DNA from: Gammaproteobacteria bacterium
Lineage (GTDB): Bacteria > Pseudomonadota > Gammaproteobacteria > Steroidobacterales > JABDKV01
Assembly: GCA_029862285.1 (NCBI GenBank)
Contig: JAOTXR010000056.1
Coordinates: 1 to 8,918, forward strand
DNA: 8,918 bases
Direction: 5' to 3'
The translations under genes were made by a program, and so were the position numbers. Positions within the stretch are counted from its first letter, which is position 1. Each line of letters starts with the position of its first letter. The notes below the pieces were generated by a model. The model saw nothing but the letters and a program-made list of their open reading frames with translations. It was not told the DNA's origin and made no database searches. Below are positions 1 through 6,726 of the stretch, in pieces.

Positions 1-2
1 AC

Positions 3-392
3 GAAGCGGTTGTTTCAATGGAACGCAGTACTACGGATGTCGTAAGTGGCGCACTGCTTGCGGAGAATGCCGGCAGCGCGTTGGATGAAATCGAAAAGGT
101 GTCAAACCAGATCGCCAGCCTGGTACAGAATATTTCCGGTAGCGCCCGCACCCAGGCAACCGCGGCGGCGGACATGACTCGAAACATGGGCGTGTTACAG
201 GAAATCAGTTCACAGACGGCCGATGGCAGCAACGCGACTTCCACTGCCATCGGCAAGCTGGCGGAAATGGCCACAGCGCTGCGTCGATCGGTCGCCGGCT
301 TTACGCTGCCCGACAAACAACCGGCTGCTGTGCCCGGTATGAACCCGAAACCAGGGAAGGTTCGTAAACGCGCGGTCGAAGCGACAGGCTGA
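3..392 (+). CDS. pilJ: PilJ-type methyl-accepting chemoreceptor, C-terminal part (5' end outside window)
   Basis: The reading frame is open from the first bases of the window, so this is the 3' end of a longer gene; the ATG at 18 is internal. About 129 residues are visible. They form the descending half of a methyl-accepting cytoplasmic signalling hairpin, rich in Ala, Ser, Thr and Gln with heptad character, containing stretches such as DEIEKVSNQIASLVQNIS and ending near RRSVAGFTLP. This matches what I know of PilJ, the inner-membrane receptor that senses surface contact or pilus tension and drives ChpA through CheW-type adaptors. The gene order pilJ-chpA-chpC supports PilJ over a generic flagellar MCP. 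There is no C-terminal NWETF-type tether for CheR. After the FTLP motif a roughly 26-residue Pro- and Lys/Arg-rich tail (312-389) looks like an extension. The stop is 9 bp before chpA, so the two genes are almost certainly cotranscribed. Confidence 0.85.
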   Translation, partial: EAVVSMERSTTDVVSGALLAENAGSALDEIEKVSNQIASLVQNISGSARTQATAAADMTRNMGVLQEISSQTADGSNATSTAIGKLAEMATALRRSVAGFTLPDKQPAAVPGMNPKPGKVRKRAVEATG

Positions 393-401
393 TTTCCTAA
401 A

Positions 402-3400
402 ATGCTTGCACAGGTGGGTGATACGTCCGAAGGCCTGCGGTGGATAGGCGCCGAGCTGGCGTCGTCCCTGCGTGAAGCCAGGTCGTCGCTAGAGCGCTTC
501 GTAGAAGCACCGGAACAACGCCAACCGCTGGCGGACGTGGCAGCAGAATTGCACAGGATCCATGGCGCGCTGCGACTGGTTGAAGTACACGGCGCCGCGC
601 TACTCGCCGAAGAAATGGTGCATGTGGCACGCGCGCTTTTCGAAGAGAACATCAAGGATTCCCGCGAAGGCCTGGATGCTTTGTCGCGCGCAATGGTACA
701 GATGCCGACCTATCTCGACCGGGTGCAAAACGGTGGTCGCGATATCCCGCTTGTCCTTTTGCCGTTACTGAACGATTTACGTGCCGTGCGCGGTAGTCCG
801 CTGTTATCCGAAAACACCTTATTTGTTCTCAATCTCGATTCTGCCGGCGACATGGCCGGGAAACCAAAACCGAGTGGTGCTGACGTCGTCGCCGTCGCCA
901 GAAAACTACGACCGCGTTATCAGTCCAGTATGTTGGGTTGGCTGCGTGGCGAACACGTCGACAGCAATCTTGCGACGATGGGTGCGGTAGCGGAAAACCT
1001 GCAACAGGCAGCATCGAGCGAGGCTCTGTATCAGCTCTTTTGGATCGTGGGTTCGCTGACAGAAGCACTGTGTGACGACGGCCTGGACAGTAGCGTTGCC
1101 GTAAAACGCTTATTGGGTCAGGCGGATCGGTGTATCAAGCAGCTGATCGATCGTGGTGAAGCCAGCTTTGACGAAAACCCGCCGTCGCAACTGATCAATA
1201 ACCTGCTGTACTACGCGGCGCGCGCCAATTCCACCGGCGAGCGTATCAGTTCGGTTAAGCGGGCTTTTTGTCTGTCCGAGGTTTTGCCTGGCGCCGATCA
1301 GCTCGAGGCGGCGCGCAACAGTCTCGCCGCACCGAGCACACACTTGATGGAGACAGTGGGTGCAGCGATCAAGCAGGATCTCGGTCAAGTTAAAGATGTG
1401 CTCGATATCTACGTGCGCACAGGCAAGCAGGACATGGATGACCTGGCCGCACAAAGCGACACACTCAAGCGCATCGCGGATACCCTCGCAATGCTTGGGT
1501 TGGGGGAGCTCAGGGCCGGAATCATGGCTGAGCGAGAACGCTTTGGTGAGTGGGTCAGTGGAGCGACTGCAGTCGGCGATGACGAAATGATGGCATCGGC
1601 GGGCGGGTTGCTGGCGATAGAGGACGGTCTGGACCACGAATTGATCGAACTGGTGCGTCCGGAACCACCGCCGGCCGATGTTGATGACGCGACGGACGAT
1701 TCGCAGTCCCTGCGGGAAAGCGACTTTCGCGCGGTTATCAGGGCTGTAGTTCGCGAGTGCCTGGTTAACCTCTCGAGGGTCAAGGAATCGATATCCCAAT
1801 TTGTCGCGGCAAATACCCAGGCATTGGATAATGTTCCCGAGTTGCTGCGCGCTATTAACGCCGGCCTGCTGATGCTGGGCAAGTCGCGCGCGGTCGGTGT
1901 CATTGACCGAATAGCAAGCTATACCCGGTCCGATCTTCGCGGTGTCGAATCAGAGGATGTTAGCGAAGCTGACCTGGATCGTCTCGCCGACGCGATAGTC
2001 AGTGTTGAATACTATCTGGATGCGGTGCAGAAAGAACGCGCCGATCCCTGGTACATGCTCGATAACGCTGACGCCTGCCTCGACGCGATTCTTCCTGCGA
2101 GCGAAATGGCCGCGGTTGCAGACACGGCGCCGGCAGAAATACCGTCTGTGGTTCCAGAGACGCCAGAACCCGTGCAACCACCTGTTATGGAACAACCGGT
2201 CAGCGCCCCGGCATTTGTGGCAGCTGCAAAACAAACGACGCCAGCAATCATCGACTCGGAAAAGATCGATCCCGAGTTGCTGGAAACATTTATCGAAGAG
2301 GCACGCGAGGAAATAGCGGCGATTCGCAAGAACTGGCCCGCGTGGCGCGATTCGCAAGACGAAGAGGCCCTGGTGCTGGTACGCCGTTCGTTGCACACGC
2401 TCAAAGGCAGCGGGCGGATGGTTGGCGCCGAGCGCATCGGCGACTTTTCCTGGTCGTTCGAAAATATCTGCAACAAAATTCTAAATGGGACTATCGAAAC
2501 CGGCACCGAGTCGGTTTTGCTGCTACAGGATGCCGTCGAGACTCTTCCGTCGTTGCTGGAGCAGCTTGAGGTTGGCACTGAACCGAAGGGCGACGTGCAG
2601 CAGATCATGGCGCGTGCCGACGCGCTGATTTCCGGCGGGGAACCTGTGGCCGCGACCGAGCCGGCGGCAGTCGAAAAGCCGCGTGGCATGGATCCGATCC
2701 TCTATGAAATTTTCCGCAACGAGACAGATGTGCACCTGTCGTCTATCGACGCATTCCTGTCGGAAGTAGCCGGCACTGGTACGCCGTGTACGTTGACCGA
2801 TGATTTGCAACGGGCATGGCACACACTTAGCGGCAGCGCCAATATGGCGGGTGCAACTGATGTTGCGGCGATCGCCGATCCCATCAACAAGTACATCCGC
2901 GGTGTTTTTGACGAAGGCGGCCAGGTCGGGCGGGAAACCATCGACGTTTTTGCGGATGCAATTAGCACCATACGCAGGATTGTCGCAACAATTAACGAAG
3001 ACCGGCCGCCACCGGGCACCCGCGAACTTATCGCGCGCATAGGAGCGTTGCGGGCCGCGCCGGAAGAAGTCCCCGAAGACACAGTTACAGATTTGCCGGA
3101 AATTGCAGAGCCGGCTGCCGAGGAGCCGCTTGACGAAATCGCCTCCATTTTCGGTGACGAGGCTACCGAGATCCTCGAAGCTGCAGACATATCTCTGCAG
3201 GGCCTGGCACGCGATGCCGGAAGTCACGTGTCAATGGCGGAATTGCAACGACACTTGCATACCCTGAAGGGCGGCGCCCGCATGGCAGGCGTTACGGCAA
3301 TCGGCGATCTCAGTCACGAACTGGAATCGTTGTTGATATCAATCGAAAGCGGTCACGGGCAAACCGACGCCCGGGTGATGAGCGTGCTGCAGGCAAGTCT

Positions 3401-5492
3401 CGATCGCATGCACAGCATGGCCGAAGCGTTGCGCGCGCGACGTGAGGTGCGTGACGCCGACGACCTGCTCGAGCGTATCCACGCCCTGGCTGCCCCTGTG
3501 GAAGTGCCGCCAGAGCCGCCGCGCATGGAACCGCCGGAAATTCCATCAGAAGTTTCACCGCCACCGGTCGCCGAGCCACCGCAACTGTCCCAGCCGGCGA
3601 TACCCGCCGTCGAAGACGAAGAGGAATCACGCTCGGCGGCAAAAGAACTGTTTACCGAGGAGTCTGGCGAACGGCGCGAATTTGCTCGTGTTTCAGCCGA
3701 ATTGCTCGATGACCTGCTCAATAACGTCGGCGAGGTCAGTATTTATCATTCGCGGCTGGAACAACAAATCAGCACGATTGGTTTTAATACCGCGGAATTG
3801 GCCCAGACGGTCGTGAGATTGCGCGAGCAGCTTCGCAAGCTGGAAATGGAAACCGAAGCGCACATCCTGCACAAGCACCACGACGATACGGAGCAACGTT
3901 CCGATTTCGACCCACTTGAAATGGATCGTTACTCACTGATTCAGCAATTGTCACGGGCGCTGGCCGAATCGGTCAGTGACTTGAGCAGCATCCAGGGCTT
4001 GCTCGAAGAGCTGACACGCGATGCCGAGACGCTATTGGTACAGCAATCGCGGGTGACCACAGAGTTGCAGGATGGACTCATGCGGACACGCATGATCCCG
4101 TTCCAGCGTCACGTGCCGCGGTTCAGTCGGCTGGTGCGACAGATCGCGGCGGAAACCGGCAAGCGGGCCGAGTTGGTCGTGCACGGTGGCGGCGAACTTG
4201 ATCGCCAGGTGCTCGATCGAATGCTGCCACCATTCGAGCATATGTTGCGAAACGCTGTCGTTCACGGTATCGAAACATCCGAAGATCGCGAGCGGATGGG
4301 GAAACCCGGCAGTGGCACGATCGAAATATCGCTTGCGCGCGAAGGTTCGGAAATGGTGATCGTGTTTCGTGACGATGGTCGTGGTCTGGATATTTCCGCT
4401 ATTCGCGAGCAGGCGCAGGCAAAAGGTCTGATTACCGGTGCGGCGACGCTCAGCGACAGCGAAATACTGCAATTGGTACTCGAGCCGGGTTTCAGTACTG
4501 CCACGGAAGTGACCCAGGCTGCCGGGCGCGGTGTTGGCATGGATGTCGTTGCCAATGTTGTCAAGCAGCTGGGCGGATCGCTGTTGATCAGTTCCATCCA
4601 GGGCCGCGGCGCAACGTTTACGGTGCGTCTGCCGCTGACACTGGCGATTAGTCAGGCACTGCTCGTGCGCGTCGGTGAAGAACACTATGCAATACCGGTG
4701 CCAACACTGGCTGGCGTGGCGCGGGTACCCGTTAACGAACTGCGCGAACAACTTGCAGATGAAGATCCCAAATTCGACTACGGCGATCATACCTACAAGT
4801 TTCAGCACCTCGGTCATCTGCTGGGTTCGCATGGCACCGATCTGGAATCCGCCGGGGCTTCAATACCGGTCGTTCTCGTACGCGCCGGCGAACATTCCAC
4901 TGCGTTGATTGCCGACGAAATCGTCGGCAGTCGTGAAGTTGTCGTCAAACCCGTGGGGCCGCAGATCGCTGCGGTGCGCGGTGTAGCTGGTGCAACGATA
5001 CTCGGCGATGGCAGCATCGTGGTTATTCTCGACGTCAACGCACTCGTGCGTAGCGCCCGGCCTGCCCGGGTGTTGCAGGAGCCACCGCCACAAAGGCGCG
5101 ACGAACGTCCGGCGGTTTTGGTAGTCGACGATTCAATAACTGTAAGACGGGTAACGCAGCGCCTGTTGGAACGTAATGAAATGCGCGTTACCACTGCCAA
5201 GGACGGTGTCGACGCGGTCGCCGCAATGCAGGAGTTTTTGCCTGATCTGATCCTGCTGGATATTGAAATGCCACGTATGGATGGTTATGAAGTGGCAACC
5301 CATGTACGCAATAGCCCGCGACTGAAGGGAGTGCCAATTGTGATGGTCACATCGCGTGTCGGTGATAAGCATCGCAACCGCGCCATTGAACTCGGGGTCA
5401 ATGCTTATCTCGGCAAGCCTTATCAGGAGGCGCAATTGCTCGAGGCAATCAAACCACTACTCGCGAATCGTCGCGCCGCGGTATCGAGCTGA
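402..5492 (+). CDS. chpA: ChpA-type hybrid chemotaxis histidine kinase with multiple HPt modules, CheA core and receiver
   Basis: This is the central kinase of the Pil-Chp system that controls type IV pili (twitching, surface sensing). Cytoplasmic; no signal peptide or membrane segment. Domains in order: an N-terminal HPt-like module (candidate His51 in LHRIHG); a helical ChpA-specific region, about 165-330; two HPt-like modules without histidine (Lys356 and Arg483 at the aligned site); three recognisable HPt modules with His665 (HTLKGSG), His807 (HTLSGSA) and His953 (HTLKGGA), joined by Pro/Glu-rich linkers; a CheA-type dimerisation region from about 1093, ending near RTRMIPF (1228-1234); an ATPase domain with N-box His1280/Asn1284/His1288, G1 DDGRG (1324-1328) and G2 GRGVGMD (1375-1381); a CheW-like domain, about 1410-1545; and a receiver with Asp1576-Asp1577, phospho-acceptor Asp1620, Thr1650 and Lys1672. 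All kinase and receiver residues look intact. At 1696 residues it is much shorter than Pseudomonas aeruginosa ChpA (about 2470). The ATG has no clear Shine-Dalgarno; a GTG at 414 is an alternative start. Confidence 0.95.
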   Translation: MLAQVGDTSEGLRWIGAELASSLREARSSLERFVEAPEQRQPLADVAAELHRIHGALRLVEVHGAALLAEEMVHVARALFEENIKDSREGLDALSRAMVQMPTYLDRVQNGGRDIPLVLLPLLNDLRAVRGSPLLSENTLFVLNLDSAGDMAGKPKPSGADVVAVARKLRPRYQSSMLGWLRGEHVDSNLATMGAVAENLQQAASSEALYQLFWIVGSLTEALCDDGLDSSVAVKRLLGQADRCIKQLIDRGEASFDENPPSQLINNLLYYAARANSTGERISSVKRAFCLSEVLPGADQLEAARNSLAAPSTHLMETVGAAIKQDLGQVKDVLDIYVRTGKQDMDDLAAQSDTLKRIADTLAMLGLGELRAGIMAERERFGEWVSGATAVGDDEMMASAGGLLAIEDGLDHELIELVRPEPPPADVDDATDDSQSLRESDFRAVIRAVVRECLVNLSRVKESISQFVAANTQALDNVPELLRAINAGLLMLGKSRAVGVIDRIASYTRSDLRGVESEDVSEADLDRLADAIVSVEYYLDAVQKERADPWYMLDNADACLDAILPASEMAAVADTAPAEIPSVVPETPEPVQPPVMEQPVSAPAFVAAAKQTTPAIIDSEKIDPELLETFIEEAREEIAAIRKNWPAWRDSQDEEALVLVRRSLHTLKGSGRMVGAERIGDFSWSFENICNKILNGTIETGTESVLLLQDAVETLPSLLEQLEVGTEPKGDVQQIMARADALISGGEPVAATEPAAVEKPRGMDPILYEIFRNETDVHLSSIDAFLSEVAGTGTPCTLTDDLQRAWHTLSGSANMAGATDVAAIADPINKYIRGVFDEGGQVGRETIDVFADAISTIRRIVATINEDRPPPGTRELIARIGALRAAPEEVPEDTVTDLPEIAEPAAEEPLDEIASIFGDEATEILEAADISLQGLARDAGSHVSMAELQRHLHTLKGGARMAGVTAIGDLSHELESLLISIESGHGQTDARVMSVLQASLDRMHSMAEALRARREVRDADDLLERIHALAAPVEVPPEPPRMEPPEIPSEVSPPPVAEPPQLSQPAIPAVEDEEESRSAAKELFTEESGERREFARVSAELLDDLLNNVGEVSIYHSRLEQQISTIGFNTAELAQTVVRLREQLRKLEMETEAHILHKHHDDTEQRSDFDPLEMDRYSLIQQLSRALAESVSDLSSIQGLLEELTRDAETLLVQQSRVTTELQDGLMRTRMIPFQRHVPRFSRLVRQIAAETGKRAELVVHGGGELDRQVLDRMLPPFEHMLRNAVVHGIETSEDRERMGKPGSGTIEISLAREGSEMVIVFRDDGRGLDISAIREQAQAKGLITGAATLSDSEILQLVLEPGFSTATEVTQAAGRGVGMDVVANVVKQLGGSLLISSIQGRGATFTVRLPLTLAISQALLVRVGEEHYAIPVPTLAGVARVPVNELREQLADEDPKFDYGDHTYKFQHLGHLLGSHGTDLESAGASIPVVLVRAGEHSTALIADEIVGSREVVVKPVGPQIAAVRGVAGATILGDGSIVVILDVNALVRSARPARVLQEPPPQRRDERPAVLVVDDSITVRRVTQRLLERNEMRVTTAKDGVDAVAAMQEFLPDLILLDIEMPRMDGYEVATHVRNSPRLKGVPIVMVTSRVGDKHRNRAIELGVNAYLGKPYQEAQLLEAIKPLLANRRAAVSS

Positions 5493-5965
5493 TGAGTGCG
5501 GCAGTCGAAGAACTTTATAGCCTGCTGGTACCGCTGGCCGAAGGCCGGCTGGTCGTTCCGCGTGCCTGCATCGCAGAAGTGGCCAGCTACAATGCGCCCG
5601 AACCGGTGAATGGCGCCAAGCCATGGTTACTCGGTCGCATGGAGTGGAACGGGCGCACGATCCCGCTGGTGTCATTTGAAGGCGCTTGTGGTGAGGCGAT
5701 GGCGCGCACCGGACCACGTTCGCGAGTCGTCGTGTTTCGCAGCATCACCAATGTATTGCGGGCCGGCTATTTTGGCCTGGTTACCCAGGGTTTTCCGCAA
5801 TTAGTGCGGGTTAATCCGGGGGTGCTCGCACCGGATACCGCATCGGACTGGCCAGCAGAAAGTCCGGTGTTATGCCAGGTGCGTATGGTGAATCAGCGGC
5901 CACTCATTCCGGATCTCGAGTTGCTCGAGAATATGATCGCCGCCGAGCTCGACCAGGCCGCCTGA
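5492..5965 (+). CDS. chpC: ChpC-type CheW-like chemotaxis adaptor
   Basis: A 157-residue protein of single CheW-domain size. The start resembles ChpC (EELYSLLVPLAEGRLVVPRACIAEV), followed by the typical CheW run of a short loop, a WNGRTIPLVSFE strand around residues 51-62, and RSRVVVFRSI near 76-85. CheW-type proteins bridge the receptor tip to the kinase; in the Pil-Chp system PilI is the main adaptor and ChpC an accessory one that may link further receptors to ChpA. The ATG overlaps the chpA stop by one base (TGATG) and has no strong Shine-Dalgarno of its own, so it is probably translated by coupling to chpA. The name rests on position directly after chpA and on the N-terminal similarity; on sequence alone it could be called a generic CheW-domain protein. 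It is the last gene of the operon: the next gene points the other way, 8 bp later. Confidence 0.85.
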   Translation: MSAAVEELYSLLVPLAEGRLVVPRACIAEVASYNAPEPVNGAKPWLLGRMEWNGRTIPLVSFEGACGEAMARTGPRSRVVVFRSITNVLRAGYFGLVTQGFPQLVRVNPGVLAPDTASDWPAESPVLCQVRMVNQRPLIPDLELLENMIAAELDQAA

Positions 5966-5982
5966 CGCTGCTGTCAGCCGGC
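5957..5982. terminator. Interrupted inverted repeat at the chpC/rsmE convergent junction, possible two-way terminator
   Basis: Two arms, GCCG-c-CTGAC (5957-5966) and GTCAG-c-CGGC (5973-5982), pair around a 6-base loop with one central C/C mismatch. The stop codons of both convergent genes fall inside it. The position is right for a terminator serving both strands, but neither side has a T-run, so it would be a weak or non-canonical one. Confidence 0.35.
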
Positions 5983-6726
5983 GTCACCCCAACGGGACTG
6001 CACAATTGCAAGCGCCGCCAAGGCGGCAGTCTCGGTGCGCAGGATACGTGGTCCCAATGCGACCGGGCGGAAGTCCCTGGCCATCGCAATTTCATGTTCG
6101 CGTTGACTCAAGCCACCTTCCGGGCCGATCAGGACAGTAATGCCCTGGCTGCCGGGGTCACACGCGGGGTCAGTAGCAAGTTCGCTGAGCGGGATTGCGG
6201 CATCGGGTTGCAGAACCAGTCGCATGCCGGAATCTGGCAGACTCTCAAGCCAGTCATCGATGCCGCATGGCCGGCACACTTGTGGCAACCGATTGCGGCC
6301 GCATTGTTCGCAGGCGGAAATAGCAATCTTCTGCCAGTGTGTGTGGCGTTTTTCGGCGCGGTCACGATCCAGGCGCACGACGGTATGATCGGTTAGCAGT
6401 GGCACAATGCAGCTCACACCGAGTTCGGTCGCTTTTTGCAACACCAGATCCATGCGTTCGCCGCGGGCGATGCCCTGTGCCAGTGTCAGTTCGAGTGGTG
6501 ATTCACGTTCCCGGTCGCGGTGCTCCCCGATATCCAACTCTGCTTTATCACGTGTGCTACTCGTCAATGTCGCCGCGTACTCACCACCGGTGCCGTCGAA
6601 CACAGTCAGCGCGGCGCCGGGTCGCAATCGCAGCACGCGGCTGAGGTAATGCGCGGTCGCCTGGTCGGTCGTAATTGTTTGCGCACCGCTCACCGGCCTG
6701 CTCAAAAATACCCGGTGGCTGCGCAT
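5974..6726 (-). CDS. rsmE: 16S rRNA (uracil-1498-N3)-methyltransferase RsmE
   Basis: A 250-residue SPOUT-class methyltransferase that transfers a methyl group from S-adenosylmethionine to N3 of U1498 in 16S rRNA, acting on the 30S subunit. The length is close to that of E. coli RsmE. An N-terminal PUA-like RNA-binding part spans about 1-75 (with HYLSRVLRLRPG at 26-37). The C-terminal knotted SPOUT domain carries the family motifs RMDLVLQKATELGV (91-104), EQCGRNRLP (140-148), IGPEGGLSQRE (200-210) and LGPRILRTETA (224-234); the last two line the cofactor pocket. The start is well supported by GGAGG seven bases upstream. The ATG shares one base with the stop of argE, so it is the downstream gene of a two-gene unit. 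It is convergent with chpC. Housekeeping role; no relation to chemotaxis is implied by the adjacency. Confidence 0.96.
   Translation of the reverse strand: MRSHRVFLSRPVSGAQTITTDQATAHYLSRVLRLRPGAALTVFDGTGGEYAATLTSSTRDKAELDIGEHRDRERESPLELTLAQGIARGERMDLVLQKATELGVSCIVPLLTDHTVVRLDRDRAEKRHTHWQKIAISACEQCGRNRLPQVCRPCGIDDWLESLPDSGMRLVLQPDAAIPLSELATDPACDPGSQGITVLIGPEGGLSQREHEIAMARDFRPVALGPRILRTETAALAALAIVQSRWGDAG

Noticed and set aside
1110..1799. 229-codon minus-strand open frame within chpA
   Set aside because: It lies wholly antisense to a coding stretch with clear ChpA similarity, has no family motif I recognise and no ribosome binding site. Long antisense frames are common in GC-rich genes.
2523..3227. 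234-codon minus-strand open frame within chpA
   Set aside because: It is a shadow of the HPt-coding region, with no motif or start signal.
4032..4832. 266-codon minus-strand open frame within chpA
   Set aside because: It is antisense to the dimerisation, ATPase and CheW parts of ChpA, whose motifs are intact on the plus strand. The product is Cys/His/Gln-rich and resembles no known family.
4911..4928. Perfect inverted repeat GCCGACGA-AA-TCGTCGGC
   Set aside because: It sits inside the CheW-like domain of chpA and encodes the conserved ADEIVGS segment. Codon choice explains it better than a regulatory site.
6014..6027. GCCGCC-AA-GGCGGC palindrome near the 3' end of rsmE
   Set aside because: It encodes the Ala-rich AALAAL stretch of RsmE; repeated Ala codons make such palindromes by chance.
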